A DNA stretch of 64,000 bases from Candidatus Andeanibacterium colombiense (GCA_029202985.1 CP119316.1:1550001-1614000), one strand, 5' to 3'; counted from the first letter of the stretch, positions 1 through 8,805 are shown. The notes: a model not told the origin generated them from the sequence alone. Numbers and translations are program-made.

Positions 1-613
1 TCTTGTTGGTCTGCGCGGTCGAAAGCTGGGCGGCGGCCGAACTCGCATTGGCCTGCGCCGCGGCAAGTGACGCCCTGTCGCGCGCGACGTTCGCCTGCGC
101 AACCTCCATCTCGCTCTTCGACGGCACCTTGCCGCCCGACAGGCGCGAGACTTCCTGCAGCCGCGCAAGCTGCGCGGTGTCGACCGTCAGCGTCGCCTGC
201 GCCTGCGCGACCGAGGCGCGGGCCGATTGCAGCCCGGCGACCGCCTGCTTGATCTGGTCGTCGATCACGTCGGTGTTGATCCGCGCGAGCACCTGCCCCT
301 GCGTCACCCGGTCGTTCACATCGACATAGATCGCGTCGATCTTGCCCGAGACTTCCGAGCCGACCTCGACCTGGTTGGTCGGGCGCAGATTGCCGGTCGC
401 ATTGACTTCGACGTCGAGGGATTTGCGGGTCACTTCGGTGGTGACATATTGCGGCTTGCGGCTGTCCCGCGTGTACCAGATCGCCGCGACGAGGATCGCC
501 AGAAGCACCAGCAGCGGGATCCAGATCTTGGCCCAACGCTGCCACACGGGGCGGTCGTCGCTGCCGAGGAATTCGTCGATCGACTGCTGGTTGGGTGCGG
601 TCATGTCGCTCAT
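1..613 (-). CDS. Efflux periplasmic adaptor subunit (HlyD/MacA type), C-terminus outside window
   Basis: Membrane-fusion (adaptor) subunit of a tripartite efflux pump, bridging an inner-membrane transporter and an outer-membrane channel. The visible 204 residues show a short cytoplasmic N-terminus, one membrane anchor at about residues 28-45, a biotinyl-lipoyl-like segment (VGSEVSGKIDAIYVDVNDRV) and the start of an alanine/glutamine-rich coiled-coil hairpin. The start codon overlaps the stop of the upstream outer-membrane factor gene (ATGA), so the two form an operon. The wording of the lipoyl region resembles MacA-type adaptors, so a MacB-like ABC transporter may follow beyond the left edge, but an RND partner is equally possible. 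The gene is cut by the window edge. Confidence 0.85.
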   Translation of the reverse strand, partial: MSDMTAPNQQSIDEFLGSDDRPVWQRWAKIWIPLLVLLAILVAAIWYTRDSRKPQYVTTEVTRKSLDVEVNATGNLRPTNQVEVGSEVSGKIDAIYVDVNDRVTQGQVLARINTDVIDDQIKQAVAGLQSARASVAQAQATLTVDTAQLARLQEVSRLSGGKVPSKSEMEVAQANVARDRASLAAAQANASSAAAQLSTAQTNK

Positions 614-2037
614 GGTGCGGTCCTGTCGTCGGATAGGGTCGCCGGGTTATCGCCCGACCAGCCGCCACCGAGCGCCTGGGTCAGGCGGACGAAGGTGGCG
701 GCCCGGTCGGCCTCGGCGGAGATCACGGAATTGCGCGCCGAAAGCAGCGCGCTTTCGGAGGTCAGCAGGGTCTGGAAATCGGTCAGCCCGGCCTGATACT
801 GGCTGCGGGCGAGGATCGCGGCATTGTTGGCCGCATCGACCGCCTCGAGATATTCGGTCAGCCGCGCATCGGCCGCACGGCGAGCGGCGATCGCGCTCTC
901 GACCTCTTCCAGCGCGGTCAGGATCGACTTGCGCCAATTGGCGAGCGAGCCATCGGCCAGCGCCCGAGCCGAACGGATCTGCGACTGCGTGCGCCCGCCA
1001 TCGAACAGCAATTGCGTGACCGCGCCGGTTACGGTGCCGGTGACGAGGTCGAACAGATTGAGCGGTCCGATATCGTTCGTGCCGATCGATCCGGTCAGCC
1101 GGAGCAGCGGATAGAGCTGCGCCCGAGCGACGCCGATCCGCACGGTATCCGAAGCCAGCGTCGCTTCGGCCTGGCGCACATCGGGGCGGCGGCGGAGGAG
1201 GTCGGCCGGGGCGCTCAGACGGGCGAGCGCCGGTGGCACCGGGATCGGCTGCGTCCGCGCAAGCAATTCGCGCACCCGGCCCGGAGTTTCGCCCACCAGC
1301 GTGGAGATCGCATTCGAAGTCGCCGCGAGATTGCTCTCGATCTGCGGGATGGCCGCCGCGGTCTGCGCCCGCTGGGTGCGCGCCTGCTCGACGTCGAGAC
1401 TCGATACCAGCCCGGCCTGGTTGCGCCAGCGAGCGATCTGGAGATTGTCTTCCTGGATCCGCAGCGTGTCGCGCGCCATCGCCAGCTGATTGGCGGCGGC
1501 GCGGGCGCTGATCACTTGCGTCGCGACCTGCCCGGCGATCGAGCGCCGCAGATCGGCGAGCGAGAAGCCGGCCGCCTCGTAATCGAACGACGCGGCCCGC
1601 GCCGAATTGCCGATCCGGCCGAACAGGTCCGCTTCCCAGCTGGCGTCGAGCCCGAGGTTGAAGTTCGGATCGCCCGCGCCGTCGAGAAAACCCTGATTGC
1701 CGCCCGCGCTGGCGTTGAGCGTCGGCAGGAAGCCCGCCCGTGCCTGGACCAGCTGTTCGCGCGCCTGCACCAGCCGGGTCGCCGATTGCGCGAGATCGAG
1801 GTTTTGCGCCAGCGCCTGTTCGACCAGTGCCGACAGTGCCGGATCGCCGAGCGCGTCCCAGTAATGCGCATCGTCATAAGTGGCTGCGGCATCGCCCTGA
1901 TCGGACCATCGTGCCGGAACCGGCACCGCATGCGCCGGCATATCCGGGGCCAGCGCGGTGCAGCCGGCGAGAGCGGTGCCCAGAAGAAGCATTGGAAGGG
2001 CGCGGAGTGCCAGCCTGCCCCTGATGATACCCCGCAT
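610..2037 (-). CDS. Outer-membrane efflux lipoprotein, NodT/OprM family
   Basis: Outer-membrane channel of the tripartite efflux system, 475 aa, the usual length for NodT-family factors. The N-terminus is a lipoprotein signal with lipobox LAGC and the lipidated cysteine at residue 26. Two repeated outer-membrane-efflux domains follow, with typical alpha-barrel heptads (ALAQNLDLAQSATRLVQARE; SQYQAGLTDFQTLLTSESAL) and the RRRPDVRQAEATLASDTVRI motif. The ATG is preceded by a GGGGGAG ribosome-binding site. It is the first visible gene of the operon and overlaps the adaptor by 4 bases. About 250 bp upstream hold no gene and are presumed to carry the promoter. The exported substrate cannot be told from sequence. 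Confidence 0.9.
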   Translation of the reverse strand: MRGIIRGRLALRALPMLLLGTALAGCTALAPDMPAHAVPVPARWSDQGDAAATYDDAHYWDALGDPALSALVEQALAQNLDLAQSATRLVQAREQLVQARAGFLPTLNASAGGNQGFLDGAGDPNFNLGLDASWEADLFGRIGNSARAASFDYEAAGFSLADLRRSIAGQVATQVISARAAANQLAMARDTLRIQEDNLQIARWRNQAGLVSSLDVEQARTQRAQTAAAIPQIESNLAATSNAISTLVGETPGRVRELLARTQPIPVPPALARLSAPADLLRRRPDVRQAEATLASDTVRIGVARAQLYPLLRLTGSIGTNDIGPLNLFDLVTGTVTGAVTQLLFDGGRTQSQIRSARALADGSLANWRKSILTALEEVESAIAARRAADARLTEYLEAVDAANNAAILARSQYQAGLTDFQTLLTSESALLSARNSVISAEADRAATFVRLTQALGGGWSGDNPATLSDDRTAP

Positions 2038-2287
2038 TCGTTACTCCCCCAAGCACGCATTACAGCGTGTTGTCTTCGGTCCAGAGCCACGGCCCTCCAA
2101 TAACAGTCGCGAATTGTCGCAACTTCTTACGCAGGATTGTCCGGCCCCATCGATTCGCCCCGGCATATACTAGGTGCCTTACTCACATAAGACACATTGG
2201 CATGACGCGAGTCAATTGCCCGCGCCGTTCTACCAACGGCCGATCCACGCTGACGAAGCGCTTATCGGGGCTGACGCTGCGTAAGGG

Positions 2288-3898
2288 TCAAGCGGTTTGC
2301 GCGCGGATCAAATCGGCGGCCTTTTCCGCGATCATCATCACCGGCAGGTTGGGATTGCCGCGCGGGAGCGCGGGCATCACCGAAGCGTCGACCACGCGGA
2401 GCCCGGCGATCCCGCGCACACGCAGCGCGGCGTCCACCACCGCGCCGTCGTCGGTGCCCATCCGGCAGGAACCGGCCGGATGCGCACGGTGGGTCGCCTT
2501 GCGGCGAATGAATTCGACCAGCTCGGCATCGCTCTGCATCTCGCCGCCCGGACAATTCTCGCGCGCGATCAACTCGCGCAGCGGGCTCTGCGCGTAGATG
2601 TTGCGGCTGAGGCGGATCGCGCTGACCATCCCGGCAAGATCGCCCCCGGCCGAAAACATGTTGAGGAAGATTCGCGGCGGATCGCGCGGGTCGGCTGAGC
2701 GCAATTTGACCCAGCCCCGCGATTTGAGCGGTAGGTAGCCGGTGCGAACCGACAGGCGCGAAACCGGTTTGCGCTGCAGCCCCGGCACCCAGATACGCGC
2801 GTCGCCGCTCAGCGGCAGGCACATCATCTGCATGTCGGGCCGGTCGAGCCCCTCGGTCGAGCGCAGGAAGATATTCGCGACCGTCCCGGTCTGCGCGAAG
2901 GGCCCCGAGCCGCTGGCGAACCAGCGCACCGCCGCCAGCGCTGCGCGGTCCGCCCGCAAATGGCGCGTGAGCCCGGCATCATCCTTGAGGTCGAATTCGT
3001 TGATCACCACCGGGTGATCGGCGAGATCCCGGCCGACCCCGGGCAGATCGTGAACCGGCTCGATCCCCAGCGCGCGCAATTCGTCCGGCCGGCCGATGCC
3101 CGACAGCATCAGCACTTGCGGCGAGCCATAGGCGCCGGCCGCCAGCACGATCTCAGCTCCCGCGACCGCGCTGTGAGCGCGCCCCGCGCGGATATAGTCG
3201 ACCGAAGCCGCGCGCCCGCCGCGCACCGCGATCCGGCCGACCAGGGCGCCGGTCTCGACCGTCAGGTTCAGTCGACCCATCGCCGGATGGAGGTAGGCCC
3301 GGGCCGAACTGGAGCGGCGTCCGCCGCCGACCGTCGCTTCCATCATCGAAATACCGTCCTGCTCGGCCCCGTTGGGATCGTCGCAATAAGGAATGCCGGC
3401 CGCCGCGGCCGCCGCGCGCAACGGCTCCCACAGCAGATCCGCGCCTTCCATCCGCGAGATCCGCACCGGCCCGTCGCCGCCGTGCCACTCGCCCGCCCCG
3501 CGCCAGTGCGTTTCGAGCTTCTTGAAATAGGGCTGCACCTCGTCGAAGCTCCAACCATCGAGCCCCCGCGCGGCCCAGTCGTCATAGTCGCGCCGGTTGC
3601 CGCGCACCGCGATCATCGCATTGATCGAAGACGTACCGCCCAGCGTGCGCCCGCGCGGCATGCCGAGGCTGCGACCGTGGAGCTCCGGTTCCGGCTCGGA
3701 TTCGAACTGCCAGGTCCCGATCCCGCCCAACGCCACGCGCGGAAACGCCAGCGGCATCAGTTGCAGCGGATGCCGGTCGCGCGGCCCCGCTTCCAGGAGC
3801 AGTACCCGCGCCGCCGAATCCTCGCTGAGCCGCGCGGCCATGACCGACCCGGCAGAGCCAGACCCGATCACGATATAGTCGTATTCAGGCGTTTTCAT
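2288..3898 (-). CDS. GMC-family FAD oxidoreductase (choline dehydrogenase-like)
   Basis: Flavin-dependent alcohol oxidoreductase, 536 aa. The ADP-binding Rossmann motif GSGSAG lies near residue 13, the GMC signature (RGRTLGGTSSIN) near 80-95, and the C-terminal catalytic His and Asn lie in HPAGSCRMG and GNPNLP. The start was placed at 3898 because GGGGGAG precedes MKTPEYDY; the open frame continues upstream without protein-like content. It is divergent from the DMT transporter. The substrate is unknown; GMC enzymes in this lineage include choline and polyethylene-glycol dehydrogenases and many unassigned members. A second GMC gene lies at 55720. Confidence 0.88.
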   Translation of the reverse strand: MKTPEYDYIVIGSGSAGSVMAARLSEDSAARVLLLEAGPRDRHPLQLMPLAFPRVALGGIGTWQFESEPEPELHGRSLGMPRGRTLGGTSSINAMIAVRGNRRDYDDWAARGLDGWSFDEVQPYFKKLETHWRGAGEWHGGDGPVRISRMEGADLLWEPLRAAAAAAGIPYCDDPNGAEQDGISMMEATVGGGRRSSSARAYLHPAMGRLNLTVETGALVGRIAVRGGRAASVDYIRAGRAHSAVAGAEIVLAAGAYGSPQVLMLSGIGRPDELRALGIEPVHDLPGVGRDLADHPVVINEFDLKDDAGLTRHLRADRAALAAVRWFASGSGPFAQTGTVANIFLRSTEGLDRPDMQMMCLPLSGDARIWVPGLQRKPVSRLSVRTGYLPLKSRGWVKLRSADPRDPPRIFLNMFSAGGDLAGMVSAIRLSRNIYAQSPLRELIARENCPGGEMQSDAELVEFIRRKATHRAHPAGSCRMGTDDGAVVDAALRVRGIAGLRVVDASVMPALPRGNPNLPVMMIAEKAADLIRAQTA

Positions 3899-4035
3899 TA
3901 CGCTCCCCCCGCAGGCTCTATGCCACGGGACCGCGCGCGGCGGGAAGCGGATCATCGACGCGCGCCTATAGCCGCGGCGGTGCCGTTCCGCTAACCGATG
4001 CCGCGCGGCCAGCAGCGGAGGCGCCTTGAGCATCG

Positions 4036-5052
4036 ATGGTTGAGACACCGCCCTCCGCGACTGGCGAAGGCGCATCCGCTACGCGGCTCCCGGTTGCATG
4101 GCCGGGTCCGGACGGCAGCGCTCCGCGGGTCGAAGCCGCCGCCCCGCGCGGCCCGTACACGGCAGCGATCGCGATGGTGATGGGCGCGGTCGGGCTGTTC
4201 TCGCTGTCGGACATTTTCGCCAAGCAGCTCAGCGCCAGCCTGCCGGCGGTGCAGGTCACCTGGATGCGCTATGTGCTGGTGGGCGCGATCGCGCTGCTGC
4301 TGGCGATCCGCCGGAAGCGCCCGCTCCGGCCAGCCCGTCCGCTGTTGCAAGTACTGCGCGGCGTGACGCTACTCGGCGCCGGGCTGTTCTTCATCATGAG
4401 TCTGCATGGGCTGGGCGTGGCCGAAGCGACCGCGATCTCCTTTGTCACGCCGGCCTTCATCACCCTGCTCGCGGTTCCGCTGCTTGGCGAAGCGGTCGGC
4501 GCGCGGCGCTGGACCGCGCTGCTCATCGGCCTCGCCGGGGTGCTGATCGTGGTGCGGCCCGGCGCCGCCGCATTCCAGCCCGCGGCCCTGTTGCCGCTCG
4601 CCTCCGCGCTGTGCGGCGCGGTGATGGCGATCGTCACCCGCCGGATCGGCGCAAGCGATTCGAGCGAGACGACGCTGTTCTGGTCCGCCGCGGTCGGTCT
4701 CGGCCTGCTGACATTGTCGGCCCCGTGGTGGTGGTCGAACTTCGATGCGTGGTTCATTGCCCCGGCGCTGCTGATGGGCGGGCTTTACGGCGCCGGGCAA
4801 TATCTGCTGGTAATGGCGTATGGCCGCGGTGACGCCTCGATGGTCGCGCCGTTCTCCTACGTCCAGGTGGTGTTCGCCACCGCTCTCGGAGCCGCGGTGT
4901 TCGGCCATATCCCCGACGCGATTTCGCTCGGCGGGATCGGTCTCGTGATCGCAAGCGGCGCCTACACGCTCCACCGCGAAGGCATGCTGCCGGATTGGCG
5001 CCGCCGACCGGCGGTGCTCGGGCAAGGACCCGGGCGCGGGCCGGAGCACTGA
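4036..5052 (+). CDS. DMT-superfamily transporter (EamA domains)
   Basis: Inner-membrane transporter of 338 aa with two EamA repeats and about ten membrane segments, beginning at AIAMVMGAVGLFSLSDIFAKQL near residue 45. The first ~40 residues are hydrophilic and proline/alanine rich, so translation might start later; no better ribosome-binding site decides this. EamA proteins typically export small metabolites; the substrate here is unknown. The gene diverges from the GMC oxidoreductase with 137 bp between them. Its 3' end lies only 13 bp from the left attachment repeat of the genomic island, so it is the last host gene before the insertion. Confidence 0.85.
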   Translation: MVETPPSATGEGASATRLPVAWPGPDGSAPRVEAAAPRGPYTAAIAMVMGAVGLFSLSDIFAKQLSASLPAVQVTWMRYVLVGAIALLLAIRRKRPLRPARPLLQVLRGVTLLGAGLFFIMSLHGLGVAEATAISFVTPAFITLLAVPLLGEAVGARRWTALLIGLAGVLIVVRPGAAAFQPAALLPLASALCGAVMAIVTRRIGASDSSETTLFWSAAVGLGLLTLSAPWWWSNFDAWFIAPALLMGGLYGAGQYLLVMAYGRGDASMVAPFSYVQVVFATALGAAVFGHIPDAISLGGIGLVIASGAYTLHREGMLPDWRRRPAVLGQGPGRGPEH

Positions 5053-5065
5053 TGCGATCAGGAAG

Positions 5066-5110
5066 TGGTGCCGCTTAGAGGATTCGAACCTCTGACCCCA
5101 TCATTACGAA
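5066..5110 (-). repeat. Left attachment repeat (displaced tRNA-Thr 3' end with CCA)
   Basis: Matches 19297-19341 over 45 positions with two differences (5078 and 5092). Both changes lie in the T stem and compensate each other, so pairing is kept. It covers the CCA end, acceptor 3' strand, T arm, variable loop and part of the anticodon stem-loop, then diverges. The D arm and acceptor 5' half are absent, so it is not a functional tRNA. Integration into a tRNA 3' end normally displaces the original end to the far side, so this copy probably preserves the pre-insertion sequence. Confidence 0.88.
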
Positions 5111-5186
5111 ATCGACCGATAATATCTCATTATTTCAATAGTTTATATGGATTTTAGCGGCTTTGAGAAGCCCTAATTTCGCGCCG

Positions 5187-5280
5187 ACCCAAGCAAAGCC
5201 CAAAGTGCGCAGATTCCATTTTGGCGATTTTACCTGCTGAAAGTTCCTTCACCTTATTCCGAACCCAAATTTCACCCAAG
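5187..5280. repeat. Short RCCCAAR repeats near left island end (possible integrase arm sites)
   Basis: Four copies of (A/G)CCCAA(A/G) occur at 5187-5193, 5198-5204, 5263-5269 and 5274-5280. The copies form two pairs, each offset by exactly 11 bp, about one helical turn. The same heptamer recurs near the right end in both orientations. No gene was found between the attachment repeat and the RES toxin gene (5111-5392). Arm-type binding sites of a tyrosine integrase would look like this, but binding is not shown. Confidence 0.4.
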
Positions 5281-5392
5281 CTATGCCCACTTTGCAGGCC
5301 AAAAGCTCATCGAATTTACGCCAGAAACCGACGCAAGTATTGCCGTGAATCCGGCGATCCAAGCGGAGCGGCCTGCAATGGATCGCCAGCCG

Positions 5393-6091
5393 CTAACCGG
5401 ATGCTCCCGAGCTTAGCTCTCTCTTCTCGTAGACATGCGAAATGCCCGCCCCGTCCCAAACGTAGCAAAGATGACGTTCCTGGCGGCAATTCGAGAGGAG
5501 GCGCGGCCGGAAGACCGCCACGCATTCCCCACCTTCGTGCCTGACGCTCTGATAGACGATTCCGTAAGAACCATCTGCGCGAAGTTGCGACGCAAGCGCC
5601 TGCGATGCTGCGTAGTTCGTCGGATCGTAGATTTCAGGCTTGGCATCCCGCATATCGCGAACATCGTGAAGCCTGGCGTTCAGATTTACCGCGTAGACCC
5701 TCATGTCGATTTCCTGCGCCGGTTCGTCGGTGGCCATCAGGAACGTGCTGCGATGGTGCTTGGTTTCCTCAATGGCGGTGTCGAGCGTAAGAGAGGCGTA
5801 GAACACGCCATAAGTGCCATCGGTAAATCGATCGCCTTCTGGATTGAGGTGCGTGAATGCAGCCATGATGGGCGAAGAGCCCGGCCCTGATACCCGATCC
5901 TCTTTCGGCACAAGGTTCAAATCGCCGGCCTCTTCGCGCAAGCGATCATTGGTCATCGCCTCGATCGCAAACACCGCCTCAAGATCGCCCGGCTCCGCCA
6001 CCTTCTCGAACAAGGGGATCGGCGGGAAACGGCTCGGGATAATCCGGTAGCACGGCTCCCATCGAATGGGGCAGGTCGGGATGTCCGCCAC
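5393..6091 (-). CDS. RES-domain toxin
   Basis: Toxin of a RES/Xre type II toxin-antitoxin pair, 232 aa. Characterised RES toxins degrade NAD+. Visible features fitting the family are CYRIIPSRFPPIPLFEK at the N-terminus, YGVFYASLTLDTAIEE in the middle, and YGIVYQSVRHEGGECVAVFRP near the end. A GTG start at 6091 was chosen: its first base overlaps the last base of the antitoxin TAG stop (TAGTG), giving tight translational coupling, and the protein then begins just before the RES fold. The longer open frame upstream would overlap the antitoxin in another frame. Being next to the island end suggests an addiction module that stabilises the island. Confidence 0.82.
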   Translation of the reverse strand: MADIPTCPIRWEPCYRIIPSRFPPIPLFEKVAEPGDLEAVFAIEAMTNDRLREEAGDLNLVPKEDRVSGPGSSPIMAAFTHLNPEGDRFTDGTYGVFYASLTLDTAIEETKHHRSTFLMATDEPAQEIDMRVYAVNLNARLHDVRDMRDAKPEIYDPTNYAASQALASQLRADGSYGIVYQSVRHEGGECVAVFRPRLLSNCRQERHLCYVWDGAGISHVYEKRELSSGASG

Positions 6092-6474
6092 TATCCGCGC
6101 TGCGCATCGACATATTGCCGCACAACATACAGGTCGGCGACATTGCCGGACGTCATCCGGTCGAGCGCCGAGCGGCCACCAAAAAGCGGGCTCTTGTTCG
6201 GCTTGCGCACCCACTCATCCGCCGTTGCGGGCAGCAAGATTTGAAGTCCCTTATAAATGCCCAGGACGTAAGATATGCGCTCAAGCGCATCCTTGGAAAT
6301 GGCCGTCACCGCACCACGCTTCCACGACTGAAGGGTTGAGCGCTTATCTAGGCCGAGCAGGCGCATTTCATCCTGCTCCTTAAGGCCCCAGGCCTTCGAG
6401 ATGTTGAAGAACGTTCGCAGCGCGGGACCGGTCAATCCCTTTCGATCTGGAGCTCTCGCAGCCGATGCAACCAT
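6091..6474 (-). CDS. Xre/MbcA/ParS-type antitoxin
   Basis: Antitoxin partner of the RES toxin, 127 aa. The N-terminal half has a Xre-like helix-turn-helix (ALRTFFNISKAWGLKEQDEM, then LGLDKRSTLQSWKRG). The C-terminal half has the DUF2384-type toxin-binding region (LERISYVLGIYKGLQILLP; PLFGGRSALDRM). An ATG at 6492 is also in frame, but a strong AGGAGG sits between the two ATGs and is correctly spaced only for the ATG at 6474, so that start was used. It precedes and overlaps the toxin gene, the normal order for this family, and probably represses its own promoter. Confidence 0.82.
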   Translation of the reverse strand: MVASAARAPDRKGLTGPALRTFFNISKAWGLKEQDEMRLLGLDKRSTLQSWKRGAVTAISKDALERISYVLGIYKGLQILLPATADEWVRKPNKSPLFGGRSALDRMTSGNVADLYVVRQYVDAQRG

Positions 6475-6914
6475 GACACTTGCCTCCTGCATACTCTAAT
6501 GTGCATTTTCTGTGCAAAAGTCAAGATATGCCCATTATTCGATCATCGCTTCGTTTGCGAGCTATCAGCCTCCAGAGCACTGCGCTTCCGGCCTCCACTT
6601 AACATAACGCCCCTTATCATTCCGCGTGACCACTTCACGCCAGACCCGGGCTCCAGCCGCAGAATTCTCGAAAGCGAACGCGCTCGATTGAACGACCGCA
6701 ACTGGGGACACTCCGGAACGGCGGGTTCTTGAGCGGAGCTTGCGGATAGCTGCCCTTCGATGCGGCTAGCTCCAATGGCAGGTACACGCCCTAATGTCGG
6801 TCATTCACACTGAGCTGCAAGCATTTCAGAGCGGACGATATCTTGCGGTCCTAAGCCGATGGAGTGCGCTGCGCCACAGCACACGCGCTCCTCGCTCTCG
6901 GCGACTTGAACTGA
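6475..6914. other. 440-bp gene-free region with putative antitoxin operator
   Basis: No credible coding region on either strand. Immediately upstream of the antitoxin, TGTGCA occurs twice as a direct repeat at 6500-6505 and 6511-6516, offset by 11 bp, where an autoregulatory Xre operator and promoter would be expected. The rest, up to the end of the DUF6527 gene, shows no strong hairpin or recognisable gene remnant. Confidence 0.45.
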
Positions 6915-7343
6915 TCAGCTTCCAAAAAGCCAAGTTCGAACTCTTGCTGCGAAACTCTTTCGAGGTGCAGGCGGGTCATTGCGGGTATTGGCTTGCGCCT
7001 CGCCATAGTGACGTGACTTTCTGATTCGATCCAAAGTTCGCCCGCGCTCAACCTCCGCGGAAGACCACGGCAATGCCCAGCTCACCCGTCCTCGGTCTAG
7101 CCAATAATGAGAGCGGCACGGGAAGCTCCAATTGCCGATCGAAGGATCGAGCGACGCGGTTTCGCCGTCAAACAGCATTGTCCAGTCTTGTGGCGATAGA
7201 GGCGCGTACACCTCCTGCCCACAACCGCACATGCAACGATGCGCAGTGTTGCAGAACTCGACTGAGACATAGAGGACGCCCTCTTCGAGCCGGTCAGGAA
7301 AGGACCGGACGAATGCGTGAGTATAGGTTTCCGCGCGGCTCAT
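6915..7343 (-). CDS. DUF6527 family protein of ubiquitin-like cassette
   Basis: A 142-aa protein recognised as DUF6527-like by its Cys/His pattern: HRCMCGCG at residues 35-42 and the block SIGNWSFPCRSHYW at 68-81. These residues could bind zinc in a treble-clef-like unit, or Cys76 could be catalytic; neither is shown. The family commonly sits beside ThiF/E1-like and multiubiquitin genes, as here. Its ATG overlaps the stop of the E1-like gene (ATGA), so it is translated as the last gene of the cassette. A basic tail (APRKSFAARVRTWLF) ends the protein. Function is unknown; accessory conjugation factor is inference. Confidence 0.75.
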   Translation of the reverse strand: MSRAETYTHAFVRSFPDRLEEGVLYVSVEFCNTAHRCMCGCGQEVYAPLSPQDWTMLFDGETASLDPSIGNWSFPCRSHYWLDRGRVSWALPWSSAEVERGRTLDRIRKSRHYGEAQANTRNDPPAPRKSFAARVRTWLFGS

Positions 7344-8536
7344 GACTCGTCCCCGTTGATCAGCGTGTTTCCGCTGATGAGGTAGAGCGAGTTGTGCTCA
7401 CGCTCTAGGTCGGCATAGAACCCGAACAGCTTCTTCCACTTCAAGACGGCAAGCGCGGCGTTGAGCGCATTCAGATCAGCAATCTGGATGTTCTTCGAGT
7501 AGAGGTTGTCGATGCCGGCGTCGGTGAAAGAGATACGCTTGTGTTCGCGCACGTGCTCGCGCTTTTCCGGCGTGCTCGCGGTCACGCGCAGGATGCCCGT
7601 GAGGGTGTCGTCGATCAGCTCGAGCCCCATGCCTACATCGACGAACGGGATGCTGTTCGCTTCCAGATACTCGACTAGCAATCGCTTGGGCGTGCCTGGG
7701 TCCATGCAGATAAAGGCGAAATCGAAGATGCCGATCTGCTGCACCGTCGTTTCGTCGATGAAGAAATCATGCGCGACGATGCCTCGGTGCATCTTGGAAT
7801 AGATGCCTTTGAGGTAATCGACCTTCTTCGGCTGCGTTTTCAGCTCCCCGATCGACGGCGCGCCCGGCGCGCGGAAGGCGTTGTGTTGAAGAAACTCGTC
7901 GCCGTCGAAGATGGCGATCTCGAGCACCGGCGTTTTCGCGACTTGGTCGAGAACGTAGCCACCTGTGCCGCCGACGCCGAATATTCCGACCCGCGCGAGT
8001 TCAAGTTTGCGCGATACGGCGCTCACGCCTGCTCGGCCTGTAGCGGTGTCGAGATATACAAACGGCGATTCGGGGTCTTCGTTCTCAACCACACGGCGTG
8101 TCTGCGCGGTAACGTTCGGATCAACGTCTCGTGCGTGCTTCGAGATGAGAGCGACGTAGGTCGTCATCTTGTGGTGGTAGTCGGTGTATCCGCCCGGCGG
8201 CTTTCGCGAAAACGAGTGGTTAGTGACAAGGCCATTGCCAATCGTAGTGTCCCCACTGCCGTGGCGAAGCTTTTCAAGCGGTCGGCCGTCCTTATCGCAG
8301 GGAAACTCGCCCGCGAACATCGCGACGTGGTTTTCCGGCTTCGCGGTGACGTCGCCCGCCATGCTGAGGTCTGAGACAAGCGTGCCCAGGCGAACCTCGC
8401 CTGTGCTGTTCAAGTAGGGCACGCCCGTCACGACGAGGTGGTCATAGCGTATGGCCACCTCGTAGCCCTCCTCTCGGAGGAGGGTCAGATCGGGACTAAG
8501 ACTTATCCGTTGCTGTGACATCGAAAATCGTCCCAT
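7340..8536 (-). CDS. E1-like ThiF-family adenylyltransferase with N-terminal DUF6791-like domain
   Basis: A 398-aa E1-like enzyme expected to adenylate the C-terminus of the ubiquitin-like protein. The C-terminal half has the nucleotide-binding motif GVGGTG at about 187-192 and the FDGDEFLQHNAFR segment typical of ThiF/E1 domains. The N-terminal ~150 residues form a separate domain (GEFPCDKDGRPLEKL; GGYTDYHHKMTTYVALISKH), matching what is called DUF6791 as far as I recognise it. Only two cysteines exist in the protein: Cys80 in the N-terminal domain and one in FICMDPG inside the Rossmann fold, so no standard E1 crossover-loop cysteine is seen. Starts at 8536 (AAGG ribosome site) or 8521 are possible; both overlap the ubiquitin-like gene. 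Confidence 0.8.
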   Translation of the reverse strand: MGRFSMSQQRISLSPDLTLLREEGYEVAIRYDHLVVTGVPYLNSTGEVRLGTLVSDLSMAGDVTAKPENHVAMFAGEFPCDKDGRPLEKLRHGSGDTTIGNGLVTNHSFSRKPPGGYTDYHHKMTTYVALISKHARDVDPNVTAQTRRVVENEDPESPFVYLDTATGRAGVSAVSRKLELARVGIFGVGGTGGYVLDQVAKTPVLEIAIFDGDEFLQHNAFRAPGAPSIGELKTQPKKVDYLKGIYSKMHRGIVAHDFFIDETTVQQIGIFDFAFICMDPGTPKRLLVEYLEANSIPFVDVGMGLELIDDTLTGILRVTASTPEKREHVREHKRISFTDAGIDNLYSKNIQIADLNALNAALAVLKWKKLFGFYADLEREHNSLYLISGNTLINGDES

Positions 8537-8783
8537 CTTGCACCTTGATCGTGTCGCCCGGCTCCATGGTGCCGCTCTGCGTGTTGCCGCGGCCTTTGCG
8601 GTAGGCGACGGTGATCTCGATGTTCGGGCCGCTCGGCGGCGTCTCGAAGGCGAGGCGAACGATCTGGTCGAAGGTCACTTCCTTGCCTTCGACCTTCTTC
8701 TCGCGCGTGTTGACGATGATTGTCGTCGTCTTGTCGTTGCCGCCGCCATGATCGTGGCCGTGGTCATTGTCGTTGGGTGACAT
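8496..8783 (-). CDS. Multiubiquitin-domain (ubiquitin-like) protein
   Basis: A small protein of 95 aa with one ubiquitin-like beta-grasp domain of the multiubiquitin family (TTIIVNTREKKVEGKEVTFD, then PNIEITVAYRKG and MEPGDTIKVQDGTIFDV). It starts with a His/Asp/Gly-rich tail (DNDHGHDHGGGND) that may bind metal or act as a flexible linker. It ends in TATDKS and lacks the Gly-Gly of eukaryotic ubiquitin. GGAGCAAG precedes the ATG. The last 41 bases overlap the start of the E1-like gene, implying translational coupling. It is the likely substrate of the adjacent E1-like protein. Confidence 0.82.
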   Translation of the reverse strand: MSPNDNDHGHDHGGGNDKTTTIIVNTREKKVEGKEVTFDQIVRLAFETPPSGPNIEITVAYRKGRGNTQSGTMEPGDTIKVQDGTIFDVTATDKS

Positions 8784-8805
8784 CTTACTTGCTCCTTTCG
8801 GTGGA

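Noticed and set aside
5066..5110. A second functional tRNA-Thr gene
   Set aside because: The acceptor 5' half, D arm and 5' anticodon stem are absent; only the 3' part is present.
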